From assembly GCA_910578565.1 (NCBI GenBank), contig CAJTQF010000002.1, forward strand, positions 209,576 through 273,575: DNA of 64,000 nucleotides, given 5' to 3'. This stretch comes from an uncultured Christensenella sp. Its GTDB lineage: Bacteria; Bacillota; Clostridia; Christensenellales; Borkfalkiaceae. This document shows, piece by piece, positions 41,903-50,845 of the stretch. Position numbers and translations under genes: made by a program. Numbering within the stretch: position 1 is the first letter of the stretch; the number at the start of each line of letters is the position of its first letter. The notes below the pieces were generated by a model. The model was not told the DNA's origin, ran no database searches, and saw only the letters and a list, made by a program, of their open reading frames with translations.

Positions 41903-43840
41903 TTAAATGCCAAGTATCTGTTTGAATTCGGTTTCGTCTATTATTTTTACGCCCAGCTTTTTTGCTTTGTCAAGTTTCGACCCCGCGGCTTCGCCCGCAA
42001 GCACGAGCGTTGTTTTGGCGGTGACCGAACTCTGGCACTCTCCGCCGTTTTCTTCGATGAGTTTTTGGGCTTCGCTACGCTTGAAGTTTTCAAGCGTGCC
42101 CGTAAGCACCACAAACTGCCCCGCAAAAACTCCGCCGCTCGCCTTTTGCTTTTTAGTAAAGGCAATACCCGCGTCCAGAAGTCTTTGGACTTCCGCCGAA
42201 TTTTCGCCGTCTTTAAACCAGTTGACTATCGCTTCCGCGGTTATTTCTCCTATGTTTTCGAGCCCGCACAGCTCTTCCGCGTCCGCATTTGCAAGCCCTT
42301 CCAGATCGTAAATTTTGGAAAGGTCCTTTGCCGCAACCTTTCCAACCCCGTCAATACCCAGCGCAAACAGAAATTTTTCCTGCGGGACGATTTTACTCTT
42401 TTTTATTGCGGATAAAAGGTTAGCAATTTTTTTATCCTTAAACCCATCGAGCCTGCCCAGCTCTTCCGCGGTAAGGGAATACAGCGCGGAACAGTTTGTA
42501 ACGCCCAAAACGTCGTAAAGCTGTCCTGCGGTGGCTTCGGAAAACCCTTCTATATCCATTGCGTCCTTTTGCGCAAAATGCTCCAGTTTGCCGATAACGC
42601 GCGGACGGCACAGCCTGTTGGGGCAAAAAATATTCGCGCCCGTTTCGACCACTTTGCTTCCGCAGTCGGGACAAAAGTCTGGCTTTACGATGGGAACGCT
42701 GCCTTCGGCGTGTTCGGTCGCGGTTAAAATTTCGGGTATAACTTCGTTTGAACGGCGGATAAGCACTTTACTGCCCACCTTCACGTCCTTGCGTATAACG
42801 TCGCCGTAGTTGTTTAAAGTAGCCTTTCTGACCGTTGCGCCCGCAAGCTCGACGGGTTCCACAATTGCAAGCGGGGTCAGTTTGCCCGTTCTGCCCACCT
42901 GCCATATGACGTCCTTTACCGTAGTAATATTTTCTTCCGCTTCAAACTTGTACGCCATTGCCCAGCGCGGAAATTTGTCGGTATGCCCCATATCTTCGCG
43001 CGCGGCGCAGTCGTTAAGTTTGACCACCGCCCCGTCCGTAAGCACGTCAAGATTTTTGCGGGATACGTCTATCTCTTCAATGGCGGATTTTACTTCTTCG
43101 CCGTTTTTACATACGCGCAAAAAGCCGAACACTTTAAAACCGTTTTGCTTTAAGAACTCCATATGCTCGCTCTGGGTTTTCAGAAAACCTTCGCTCATAT
43201 AGTTTACGTTGTAAAACAGAATTTCGGGCTTGCGCTCAGCAGTTACTTTGGGGTCAAGATTGCGTATGGCTCCCGCAACGGCGTTGCGCGCGTTTTTAAG
43301 CTGTTCTTTCGCCGTCCTGTTGTACTCTTCCAGAACGCTGAGCCTTATGACCGCTTCGCCCTGCACTTCAAGCGTGCCTTTATAATTTATTGTGAGCGGG
43401 AAAGATTTTATTGTCAGGCACTGCGCCGTTACGTCTTCGCCTTCAACGCCGTTGCCGCGCGTAGTCGCGCGGACGAACTTGCCGCCGTCGTAAGTCAGAC
43501 ACATTGTAAGTCCGTCAAACTTGTATTCCACCGTGTATTCGGAGTCAGGCACTACTTTTTTTACGCGCGTGAAAAAAGCGTCCAGTTCGTCGTAAGACAC
43601 GCTTTTGTCAAGGCTGTACAGCCGCGCAATGTGCGCGTGGCGCTCAAAGCCCTTGACCGGCTCGCCGCCGACGCGTTTTGTAGGCGAATCGAAATCCACC
43701 CTGCCCGTCTGCTCTTCAAGATTTTTAAGCTCGTCGTAAAGCCTGTCGTACTCCCTGTCGGGGACGGAAGGGTTGTCCAAAACATAATATTCGTAAGCCC
43801 ACTTGTTGAGAGTGTTTATAAGTTCGCGTATTCTGTCCAT
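41903..43840 (-). CDS. ligA: NAD-dependent DNA ligase
   Basis: A 645-residue LigA: the Ia region, adenylation domain with the active-site KFDG (Lys near 106), OB fold, a zinc finger (CPDCGSKVVETGANIFCPNRLC), helix-hairpin-helix segments and a C-terminal BRCT domain. Seals nicks in replication and repair. It follows pcrA by 9 bp in the same direction. Length slightly below the usual 660-680. Confidence 0.95.
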   Translation of the reverse strand: MDRIRELINTLNKWAYEYYVLDNPSVPDREYDRLYDELKNLEEQTGRVDFDSPTKRVGGEPVKGFERHAHIARLYSLDKSVSYDELDAFFTRVKKVVPDSEYTVEYKFDGLTMCLTYDGGKFVRATTRGNGVEGEDVTAQCLTIKSFPLTINYKGTLEVQGEAVIRLSVLEEYNRTAKEQLKNARNAVAGAIRNLDPKVTAERKPEILFYNVNYMSEGFLKTQSEHMEFLKQNGFKVFGFLRVCKNGEEVKSAIEEIDVSRKNLDVLTDGAVVKLNDCAAREDMGHTDKFPRWAMAYKFEAEENITTVKDVIWQVGRTGKLTPLAIVEPVELAGATVRKATLNNYGDVIRKDVKVGSKVLIRRSNEVIPEILTATEHAEGSVPIVKPDFCPDCGSKVVETGANIFCPNRLCRPRVIGKLEHFAQKDAMDIEGFSEATAGQLYDVLGVTNCSALYSLTAEELGRLDGFKDKKIANLLSAIKKSKIVPQEKFLFALGIDGVGKVAAKDLSKIYDLEGLANADAEELCGLENIGEITAEAIVNWFKDGENSAEVQRLLDAGIAFTKKQKASGGVFAGQFVVLTGTLENFKRSEAQKLIEENGGECQSSVTAKTTLVLAGEAAGSKLDKAKKLGVKIIDETEFKQILGI

Positions 43841-43849
43841 ATATGTACC

Positions 43850-46099
43850 TTATATAATTTCCAACGGCGCCAGACTTGCGGAAAGTTCTTTTATGCCCTG
43901 CCCGTCGAACGCAACGTTTATTACCGTGCCGCCGTTTTTAACCGCAATTACCATACCCACGCCGAATTTTACGTGGCGCACGCGCATTCCGACGGAATAG
44001 CTTTTACCGCCCTGCTGCGGCTTGCCCGCGCCCGTTGCCGAGCCGAAAACGGGTTTGAACCCGCTGTTTGCCGCAACGTCGCTTTCATAGCCGTCCGCGG
44101 AAGAATACAGCGCCCTGCCGCCCGAAAAACCGCCGTAACCCGTCTCGGTAAATTTTTTAATTCCGCCCGCGTTGCAGTAAGACGCCTGCACCCTGGAAAT
44201 TCCGAGTTCGGAAGCAAGTTCAGAAACGAACCGCGACGGGCTTGTCAGTTTTCTCGACCCGTAGAGATAACGGGATTTGGAGCGGGTCAGATACAGCCGC
44301 CGCTCGGCGCGCGTTATTGCAACGTACATAAGCCGCCGCTCTTCTTCAAGGCTTCTTCCTTCGCCGTCCGAGCGGGACGACGGGATTATGCCGTCTTCAA
44401 GCCCGCAGATAAACACGTTTCTGAATTCAAGCCCCTTGACGGCGTGAATGGTCGCAATGGTGACGTAGTCGCCGTCGTCCATATTGTCAAGGTCTGAAAA
44501 CAGTGTTATCTGCTTTAAATAGTCGTCCAGAGTAGCCTGCGGGTTGAGCCGCGAAAAATCGTCTACGGAAGCAATAAATTCTTCCAGATTGGCGAGTTTT
44601 CCGTCGCCGTCGTCAGTACCGTCGTCGTAAGCCGAGCGCAAGTCTGAAAGAGTGATGACCTGTTTGACAAGTTCGTTCACGGGGGTCTGCTGGGCTGAAA
44701 TTATAAAACCCTTTATTAAATCGTAAAAATCCTTTATTTTATCCTTTGCCCCGCGGGATAGTGAAAGCTGCTCGCAGTCTACGCACGCGTCGTACAGCGA
44801 AAGCCCCAGACTTTGCGCGTATTCGTACATAGTCTGCAAGGTTTTGCCGCCTATGCCGCGGCGCGGAACGTTTATTATCCGCTCGGCTGCTTCGTCGTCG
44901 AACGGGTTGGATATAAGTCTTAAATACGCCAGCGCGTCCTTGACTTCCTTTCTTTCGAAGAACTTGAATCCGCCGAATACTTTATAAGGTATGCCGTACT
45001 TCGTAAACTCCTGCTCGTAAGAGCGGGTGAGCGCGTTTATTCGCATTAAAACGGCGTAGTCGGAATACTTTGCGCCCTTTGCAACGCCGTCGTTTATAAT
45101 CCTTGCCGCATACAGCGCTTCCTGCGCTTCTTCTTCCGCCTGAAAATATTCGGGCTTTTCGCCATCGCCCGATTGCGTCCAGAGAGTTTTGCCGCGGCGC
45201 ACGGAGTTGTTCTTTATTATACAGTTTGCAAGATTAAGTATGGATTTGGTGGAACGGTAATTCCTTTCCAGCTTGTAAATTTTCGCGTTGGGAAAATCTT
45301 GGTCAAACCGCAGAATATTTTCGATTTCCGCGCCGCGCCAGCCGTAAATGGACTGGTCGTCGTCGCCCACGGCGAAAATGTTGCCGTGTTCCGAAGACAG
45401 CAGTTTGATAATCTCGTACTGCACGGCGTTCGTATCCTGAAATTCGTCCACAAGAACGTATTTGAACTTATCCGCAAGGTATCCGCGCGTTTCGCCGTCA
45501 CGTCTTAAAAGGCGCAGGGTATGTAAAAGCAAATCGTCGAAATCGAGCGCGTTGTTGGCGCGAAGATGCGCGTCGTACTTTTCGTAAATCACAACAATTT
45601 CGTCCATACCGCGCTCGCGGTGGTGCTTTCTGCCGTATTGGTCGGGGTCAAGCCCCAGCATTTTGGCGTTGCCTATATGATACTTTGCGCTTTTCAGAAG
45701 ACTTTCGTCGTCGAAGTCGAGTTCCTGAAAAACTTTTTTTATAACGTTGTTGCGCTCGGTTTCGCTGTAAATGGTAAAATTGGGCGTGATGTCCGCCCTG
45801 TCCGCAAACCGGCGCAGAATTTTCACGCACATAGAGTGTATCGTGCAAATCCATTTGCTGTCGCCTTCGCCCAGCAGTTTAAAAAGCCTTTCCTTCATTT
45901 CGCCGGCGGCTTTGTTTGTAAAGGTTATTGCGAGAATTTCGTTAAAGCTTGCCTTGCCCTGTTCAAGGATATAGGCAATTCTCGAAGTTAAAACCCGCGT
46001 TTTCCCGCTGCCCGCGCCCGCAAGCACAAGAACAGCGCCTTCGGTATCTTTTACGGGTTTGATTTGTTCGTCGTTGAGACCTTCAAGTATGTTTTCCAT
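43850..46099 (-). CDS. pcrA: ATP-dependent DNA helicase PcrA/UvrD
   Basis: A 749-residue SF1A helicase. Walker A GAGSGKT is at about 28-34, motif II DEFQD, motif III GDDDQSIYGWRGAE, and motif VI VAITRAERRLYL. The C-terminus has the Tudor-like tail (VGMRVRHVKFGVGMVI) typical of PcrA. Acts in repair and replication. The ATG is 8 nt after a TATAAT -10 with no SD, suggesting a leaderless mRNA. pcrA-ligA is a common Bacillota operon. Confidence 0.95.
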   Translation of the reverse strand: MENILEGLNDEQIKPVKDTEGAVLVLAGAGSGKTRVLTSRIAYILEQGKASFNEILAITFTNKAAGEMKERLFKLLGEGDSKWICTIHSMCVKILRRFADRADITPNFTIYSETERNNVIKKVFQELDFDDESLLKSAKYHIGNAKMLGLDPDQYGRKHHRERGMDEIVVIYEKYDAHLRANNALDFDDLLLHTLRLLRRDGETRGYLADKFKYVLVDEFQDTNAVQYEIIKLLSSEHGNIFAVGDDDQSIYGWRGAEIENILRFDQDFPNAKIYKLERNYRSTKSILNLANCIIKNNSVRRGKTLWTQSGDGEKPEYFQAEEEAQEALYAARIINDGVAKGAKYSDYAVLMRINALTRSYEQEFTKYGIPYKVFGGFKFFERKEVKDALAYLRLISNPFDDEAAERIINVPRRGIGGKTLQTMYEYAQSLGLSLYDACVDCEQLSLSRGAKDKIKDFYDLIKGFIISAQQTPVNELVKQVITLSDLRSAYDDGTDDGDGKLANLEEFIASVDDFSRLNPQATLDDYLKQITLFSDLDNMDDGDYVTIATIHAVKGLEFRNVFICGLEDGIIPSSRSDGEGRSLEEERRLMYVAITRAERRLYLTRSKSRYLYGSRKLTSPSRFVSELASELGISRVQASYCNAGGIKKFTETGYGGFSGGRALYSSADGYESDVAANSGFKPVFGSATGAGKPQQGGKSYSVGMRVRHVKFGVGMVIAVKNGGTVINVAFDGQGIKELSASLAPLEII

Positions 46100-46107
46100 T
46101 GCCGTAC

Positions 46108-46136
46108 ATTATACCACAACCGCGCGCGGAACACAA
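46108..46136 (-). promoter_or_regulatory. Promoter of pcrA-ligA, leaderless geometry
   Basis: TTGTGT (46131-46136), 17 bases, TATAAT (46108-46113) on the minus strand; only 8 nt separate the -10 from the pcrA ATG. Confidence 0.7.
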
Positions 46137-46140
46137 ACGG

Positions 46141-46164
46141 AAAAGCCCCTTTGCAGGGGCTTTT
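46141..46164 (-). terminator. Terminator of the 46168 gene
   Basis: AAAAGCCCC and GGGGCTTTT around a short loop; usable in both directions. Confidence 0.85.
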
Positions 46165-46167
46165 AAG

Positions 46168-46545
46168 TTATATTCCTATTTCTTTTTCCTTTCTGTATCT
46201 TTCAAGCGCCTGAAGGTATTTTGACGAAAGGCTTAAATTGTAGCGCTGCTTTTCTTCGTAAGTCAAAGTTTCGTACAGTTCTTTGTCGGCGAGCCTGCCT
46301 ATCGCGTCCGAAACTTCCCCTTCCGCGTCTAAAAGCGCTTTTACCTTTAAATAAAAGCCGTCTTCCCGCGCGCCCTTGATTTCCTTTTTAACCTTGCCGC
46401 AAAGGCTTGATTTTACCTTGGTTTCGTTTAATCCCAGTTCGCGGGCAAACGCCGCGCCCTCGTCAAGATTTCTTTTGCATTCCTCCCAAAAATTTGTTTT
46501 AAGCCGTTGTTTTGCCGCGCGTGCCATAACCTTTATATCGTCCAT
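46168..46545 (-). CDS. Hypothetical charged helical protein downstream of rpsU
   Basis: A 125-residue Lys/Glu-rich, mostly helical protein I cannot assign. It contains a run like ARELGLNETKVKSSLCGKVKKEIKGA and ends with SSKYLQALERYRKEKE; no signal peptide or membrane segment. It follows the rpsU terminator, with GAGG before the ATG, so could be read through from rpsU. It is not the YqeY (GatB-like) protein that often follows rpsU. Confidence 0.65.
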   Translation of the reverse strand: MDDIKVMARAAKQRLKTNFWEECKRNLDEGAAFARELGLNETKVKSSLCGKVKKEIKGAREDGFYLKVKALLDAEGEVSDAIGRLADKELYETLTYEEKQRYNLSLSSKYLQALERYRKEKEIGI

Positions 46546-46590
46546 AAAAACCTCGCAAAAAATTACATATCTCGACTTATTTTCTTATGC

Positions 46591-46627
46591 AAAAGGTCTG
46601 TTCCGTTTTAAACGGAACAGACCTTTA
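46591..46627 (-). terminator. Terminator of rpsU
   Basis: AAAGGTCTGTTCCG pairs fully with its complement around a TTTAAAA-type loop; it begins 2 bp after the rpsU stop. Confidence 0.8.
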
Positions 46628-46629
46628 AA

Positions 46630-46806
46630 TCAGTTCTTATTTCTTTTTCTTGCGGCTTCTGCCTTTTTGCGTTTTTTGACCGAAGGTGATTCGTAAAATT
46701 CTTTTTTACGCAAATCCCCGATTATACCGTCGCGCGAGCATTTTCTTTTGAAGCGTCTCAACGCGCTTTCAACAGACTCGTTTTCGCCTACTCTTATCGT
46801 TGACAT
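46630..46806 (-). CDS. rpsU: 30S ribosomal protein S21
   Basis: A 58-residue very basic protein: STIRVGENESVESALRRFKR, then CSRDGIIGDLRKKEFYESPS, then a Lys/Arg tail. This is the full S21 pattern. The ATG at 46806 is preceded by GAGGTGA. S21 is in the small subunit and helps initiation. Confidence 0.95.
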   Translation of the reverse strand: MSTIRVGENESVESALRRFKRKCSRDGIIGDLRKKEFYESPSVKKRKKAEAARKRNKN

Positions 46807-46866
46807 TCTCTTTTCACCTCGCTCCCGCCCTTGGCGCCGAATTGGTTTTTTTCAAAAACCTTACAA

Positions 46867-46895
46867 ATTATACCAAATGCAAAATTTCAAGTCAA
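46867..46895 (-). promoter_or_regulatory. Promoter of rpsU
   Basis: TTGACT (46890-46895), 17 bases, TATAAT (46867-46872) on the minus strand, about 60 nt before the ATG. Confidence 0.82.
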
Positions 46896-46923
46896 CTTAT
46901 TTTGCACGCAATTACAATTATTT

Positions 46924-47790
46924 TTAAATCCAGCCGCAAAGCAGGCAGATACAGTTTACCGCAAGACCCGTTGCTACGGAAATCAGGTATAAGGCAAGGG
47001 TGAACAGTAAATTTCTTTTAATCTTTTTGGTGTTCCTGAAAAGTATTACAAGCCCCACGCCCGCGTTGCAGCAAAGCCCCGCTACGCAGCTTCCGAACGC
47101 TATGCCGCCGCGGATATACGTTTCGGTCAGAATTACGCTTGAAGCGCAGTTGGGTATCAGACCCACCAGCGAAGTTATAAAGGGCTGGAAATACGGTCCG
47201 CCCACTATCAGCGAGCTTATTTTGTCTTCGCCGACGGCTTCTATAATAAATCCGAACGCGAGATTGACAAGAAACAGAAACAGCGCGATTTTAAGCGAGT
47301 GCAAAAGCGGTTCGACAAAAAACACTTTGACGTTGCTCTTACCTTCGTGTTCCCTGCCACAGGAATAGGCGTGAATTTCTTCCGCGCCGCCTTCGTTCAG
47401 TTTTTCGCCCGCAAGCATTGCGTTTACAAGATAGCCGAAGCATACGCCCACTATAAGTTTTATGACTATTATAGGCATAATGACTTTTGCGGGCGTGCCG
47501 CCGGTCAGAAGTATAATCAGCGCTTCGTCGCTCGTCGCAAGAAAAACGGCAAGCAGGGTGCCTGTTTTTATAAGCCCCCTGTCATACAGCTTCGCCGCCA
47601 TAACCGAAAAACCGCATTGCGGAATTATACCCGTAGCGGTTCCTATCAGCGGGGCGAGATTGCCCTGTAAAATTTTGCTGTTGCGCCCCAAAGACGTGCG
47701 CTGTTCCAGAAACTCTATCAGAATATAAATGACGAGTAAAAACGGGAACACAATCGCCGTATCTTTAAGCGCGTCTAAAAAAACGTCCAT
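46924..47790 (-). CDS. Putative heavy-metal exporter (DUF2899/ArsP_2-like)
   Basis: A 288-residue membrane protein with about 8-10 helices. It has the family's duplicated pattern: PLIGTATGIIPQCGFSVM in the first half and SLVGLIPNCASSVI in the second, each with a Pro-x-Cys, suggesting metal handling. A Cys/His-rich loop (HAYSCGREHEG) lies between. Related proteins are annotated as manganese or arsenic exporters; substrate unproven. No clear SD at the ATG. Confidence 0.75.
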   Translation of the reverse strand: MDVFLDALKDTAIVFPFLLVIYILIEFLEQRTSLGRNSKILQGNLAPLIGTATGIIPQCGFSVMAAKLYDRGLIKTGTLLAVFLATSDEALIILLTGGTPAKVIMPIIVIKLIVGVCFGYLVNAMLAGEKLNEGGAEEIHAYSCGREHEGKSNVKVFFVEPLLHSLKIALFLFLVNLAFGFIIEAVGEDKISSLIVGGPYFQPFITSLVGLIPNCASSVILTETYIRGGIAFGSCVAGLCCNAGVGLVILFRNTKKIKRNLLFTLALYLISVATGLAVNCICLLCGWI

Positions 47791-47807
47791 ATAATCCGAA
47801 ATTTAAA

Positions 47808-47830
47808 ACCCCCTTATAAATTGCGGGGGT
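47808..47830 (-). terminator. Terminator of the ABC-ATPase gene
   Basis: ACCCCCGC, a 9-nt loop and GGGGGT, then TTTAAATTT on the minus strand. Confidence 0.75.
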
Positions 47831-47838
47831 CTTGAATT

Positions 47839-49041
47839 TTATCTCGATTTTTTCTTTTTGTTGTCTTTTGAGGGTTTCAGTTTTTCCTTAATCTCTTCTT
47901 CTTCGTTAAAGGTGCGCGGCACGAACTTGCTGTCCGCAAATCCGTTTTCAACATAACCTTCGTCCCTTTGCAGAAGGGTGAGCCTTGTTTCGCCGTCAAA
48001 CAGATACAGTCTGGTCGCGTCGCACGAAATTTTGGTTTTTTCTCCCTTTTTAAGTTTATCGGAAACAACGGTGAAAGAGTGTCCGTCCGCTTCCACTTCC
48101 GCAACGCCTTCGCCGACGCCCGTCACGGCGCCTTCGATATCCCCGCCTTCGCTCATATCTTCGGGGCGGATACCTATAATTATATGTCTGTCCCCGTTTA
48201 CGTAATCCTGCAAAGCGGAAAATCTCTTAACTATATTTTCGGGCAGCGCTAACTTTATGTTGCCTTCGGCAGCGTAAACCGTTTCGCCTTCCCGTATGAT
48301 TTTTGCGTTGTTTATAAAGTTTATCGTGGGCGAGCCTATTAAAAACGCGACGTACGCGTTCGCGGGATAGTCGTATAAATTTGCGGGCGTGTCAATCTGT
48401 TGCAAAAACCCGTTTTTAAGCACGACTATTCTCGTTCCCACCGTCATTGCTTCGGCTACGTTTTTCGTAGTGTACAAAAACGTGCCTTCCATTCTCGCCT
48501 GCATATTTACTATTACGTTCAGAAGTTCTGCTTGCAGATTTTCGTCCAGTCCAGATAAGGGTTCGTCAAAAAGATAAAGTTTGGGTTCTCTCACTATCGC
48601 CCTGCCTATCGCGGTGCGCTGTTTCTGCGCCGCGGTGAGCGCTTTGGGTTTGCGGTATAACACTTCGTTAAGCCCGAGAATGTTTGCCGCCGCTTTAACC
48701 CTTTGTTCTATGACAGTCTGGGGCGCCTTTCTGATTTTCAAACCGAACGCAAGATTGTCGAACACCGTCATCGTAGGGCTGAGAGTATTGCTCCTGAAAA
48801 TCATTGCGATGTCCCTGTCCTTGGGGTCGGCTTCGGTCACGTCCTTGCCGCCGACGGTAATGTCACCCGAAGACAGCTCGTCCAGACCCGCGATTACGCG
48901 CAGAAGGGAAGTTTTGCCGCTTCCGTCGCTGCCGAGAATAACGATAAATTCCTTTTCGTCCGTTTCAAGGTTGATATCGTACAGCGCGGTCGTTCCCGAA
49001 GGATAAATTTTATCGACGCCGTTAAGTTTAAGACTTGCCAT
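47839..49041 (-). CDS. ABC transporter ATPase of MsmK/UgpC type with altered catalytic motifs
   Basis: A 400-residue ATPase with an N-terminal ABC domain and a C-terminal OB-like (TOBE) regulatory domain, as in sugar-importer ATPases. Walker A GSDGSGKT (37-44) and Walker B LYLFDEP are intact. The Q-loop Gln is Arg (IFRSN, R83), the signature LSGGQ is LTAAQ (135-139), and the H-loop His is Lys (TTKNVAEAMT, K193). All three changes sit at positions needed for hydrolysis, so it is probably inactive or regulatory. The Lys/Glu-rich C-terminal tail is also unusual. No permease genes adjoin it. Confidence 0.85.
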   Translation of the reverse strand: MASLKLNGVDKIYPSGTTALYDINLETDEKEFIVILGSDGSGKTSLLRVIAGLDELSSGDITVGGKDVTEADPKDRDIAMIFRSNTLSPTMTVFDNLAFGLKIRKAPQTVIEQRVKAAANILGLNEVLYRKPKALTAAQKQRTAIGRAIVREPKLYLFDEPLSGLDENLQAELLNVIVNMQARMEGTFLYTTKNVAEAMTVGTRIVVLKNGFLQQIDTPANLYDYPANAYVAFLIGSPTINFINNAKIIREGETVYAAEGNIKLALPENIVKRFSALQDYVNGDRHIIIGIRPEDMSEGGDIEGAVTGVGEGVAEVEADGHSFTVVSDKLKKGEKTKISCDATRLYLFDGETRLTLLQRDEGYVENGFADSKFVPRTFNEEEEIKEKLKPSKDNKKKKSR

Positions 49042-49165
49042 ATTAACTCCTTAGTAAGCCGTTGTGACTTACCGATATAATACCACAGATTTGCGATTTT
49101 TCAAAACTTAAACGGGGGAATTTTAAAAAAAATTAATATTTATTTGCAAGGGTTTGACGCCGGTG

Positions 49166-49194
49166 TTGTATTTTAAAGCGCGGTATGGTAAACT
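49166..49194 (+). promoter_or_regulatory. Promoter of queH, leaderless geometry
   Basis: TTGTAT (49166-49171), 17 bases, TAAACT (49189-49194), then 6 nt to the ATG. No SD. Confidence 0.55.
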
Positions 49195-49200
49195 GTTTAT

Positions 49201-49806
49201 ATGAACGCTTGTAACTTTGACAGGCTTTTTTGCGAAGAAGCCGAAAAACACCGCGGCAAAAAACTGCTTTTACACTGCTGCTGCGCGCCCTGCTCTTCCG
49301 CCTGTCTCGAACGGTTGAAAGATTATTTTGACGTGACCGTGCTTTTTTACAACCCCAACATAGAGAGCGCGGAATATCTGCGGCGCAAGGAAGAGCTTAA
49401 ACGCCTGATTGAAACAACGGGCTGGGCGGCTTTTATGGATTGCGATTTCGAAAGCGAAAAATTTTACGCCGCGTCAAAGGGTCTCGAAGACGAAAAAGAA
49501 GGCGGCGGGCGCTGCGCCGCGTGTTTTAAACTGCGGCTTGAAAAGACGGCTCGGCTCGCCGAAGAAAACGGATTCGGGCTGTTTGCCACGACTTTAACTA
49601 TAAGCCCGTTAAAAAACGCCGCGCTCATAAACGCAATAGGCGAAAGTCTTGAAAGCAAAAACTGCCTTTGGTTGCACTCCGATTTCAAAAAACGGGGCGG
49701 TTATCTGCGCAGTTGCGAACTTTCAAAAGAGTACAATCTTTACCGCCAGAACTACTGCGGGTGCGTCTTCTCGCAACGCGGCAATAAATTACTTGAAAAT
49801 AATTAA
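49201..49806 (+). CDS. queH: Epoxyqueuosine reductase QueH
   Basis: A 201-residue DUF208 protein that reduces epoxyqueuosine to queuosine in tRNA. Cys motifs CCCAPCS (about 27-33) and the CAAC and YCGC segments are those that bind an iron-sulfur cluster and a second metal. The ATG has no SD and sits 6 nt from the -10, suggesting leaderless translation. Convergent upstream gene; the next gene starts 21 bp downstream with its own promoter. Confidence 0.9.
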   Translation: MNACNFDRLFCEEAEKHRGKKLLLHCCCAPCSSACLERLKDYFDVTVLFYNPNIESAEYLRRKEELKRLIETTGWAAFMDCDFESEKFYAASKGLEDEKEGGGRCAACFKLRLEKTARLAEENGFGLFATTLTISPLKNAALINAIGESLESKNCLWLHSDFKKRGGYLRSCELSKEYNLYRQNYCGCVFSQRGNKLLENN

Positions 49807-49821
49807 AAAACGTGGTACAAT
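49793..49821 (+). promoter_or_regulatory. Promoter of the carbamoyltransferase gene, leaderless geometry
   Basis: TTGAAA (49793-49798), 17 bases, TACAAT (49816-49821), then 6 nt to the ATG. It overlaps the end of queH. Confidence 0.65.
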
Positions 49822-49827
49822 AAATAT

Positions 49828-50769
49828 ATGGATATTAACCGTTACTCCCCTTCTTACGGGGTAAGCAAAAAACATATGCTCAGGCTCAAGGACTTTTCCA
49901 CCGAAGAGCTGTTTGAATTTCTTTACGCAACAAAGGCGATGAAGGCAAAATTCATCGCGCACGAGTCTACCGAAATTTTAAAGGGCGTGACCGTCGCCCT
50001 GCTGTTCGGCGATACTTCCATAAGGACGCGCGCCGCGCTCGAAATAGGCATACGCCAGCTCGGCGGCTACTGCGTAAACCTTCCTTATAACGAGAAAGAT
50101 ATGCTCGCGGGCGAAAATATAAAAGACATAGTAAGCGTAATTTCACGCTACGGCGCGGGGGCTTTGGTTACCCGCGGGATAAACGACAGGGAATTGCAGG
50201 AATTTTGCAAAGTTTCAGACGACGTTTCCATCATCAACTCCACCAACCGAGAATATATTCCCGTACAGGCGCTGTGCGACATCTTTACAATCTGGGAAAA
50301 GAAAGGCAGGCTCGAAGGGCTTAAACTTGCGTATATAGGCAAGGGCGGCAACAACGCGGCTTCGCTTATTATGGGCGGCATAAAGTGCGGAATGGAAATT
50401 TCGGTTGCGATGCCAAAGGAATTCCCCATTTACCCAGACCACGTACAGCACGCCGAACAGTACGGCAAAATTTTCGTGACCGAAAACCCCGTTGAAGCGG
50501 TGCGCGGCGCGGACATTGTGTACACCGACAACTACGGCTATCACAACCCGCCTTCGGAAGCTGACAAAGAAATTTTAAAGCCGTACCAGGTAAACAACAA
50601 CCTTTTAAACATTGCCCAGCACAACGCGTTGTTTATGCACTCTCTTCCCGCTACGCGCGGACTGGAAGTCACCGCCGACGTTATAGACGGAAAACAGAGC
50701 GTGATTTTAGACCAGGGCGAAAACAAGCTGCACACAATAAAAGCCGTGCTTGCACTATTAATAAAATAA
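49828..50769 (+). CDS. Divergent ornithine/aspartate carbamoyltransferase family protein
   Basis: A 313-residue protein with the two-domain carbamoyltransferase fold. The carbamoyl-phosphate loop is SIRTR (64-68) rather than STRTR, the usual HPxQ is IPVQ (144-147), and the ornithine-binding HCLP is HSLP (271-274). The last part (DQGENKLHTIKAVLALL) is family-typical. These changes argue against plain ornithine carbamoyltransferase; it may be a different carbamoyltransferase (as YgeW) or inactive. No arginine or pyrimidine genes nearby. Confidence 0.75.
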   Translation: MDINRYSPSYGVSKKHMLRLKDFSTEELFEFLYATKAMKAKFIAHESTEILKGVTVALLFGDTSIRTRAALEIGIRQLGGYCVNLPYNEKDMLAGENIKDIVSVISRYGAGALVTRGINDRELQEFCKVSDDVSIINSTNREYIPVQALCDIFTIWEKKGRLEGLKLAYIGKGGNNAASLIMGGIKCGMEISVAMPKEFPIYPDHVQHAEQYGKIFVTENPVEAVRGADIVYTDNYGYHNPPSEADKEILKPYQVNNNLLNIAQHNALFMHSLPATRGLEVTADVIDGKQSVILDQGENKLHTIKAVLALLIK

Positions 50770-50774
50770 AAATA

Positions 50775-50816
50775 CAGCGCGCCGCACACTTTACGAATGC
50801 GGCGCGCTGCGCTTTT
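50775..50816 (+). terminator. Terminator of the carbamoyltransferase gene
   Basis: CAGCGCGCCGCA and its complement around a loop containing TTTAC, then GCGCTTTT. Confidence 0.8.
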
Positions 50817-50845
50817 ACTCAACGGCTTAAAAAAGGAGACGGAAA

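Noticed and set aside
43163..44497. 444-codon plus-strand frame opposite ligA and pcrA
   Set aside because: Shadow of two clear genes; no family features.
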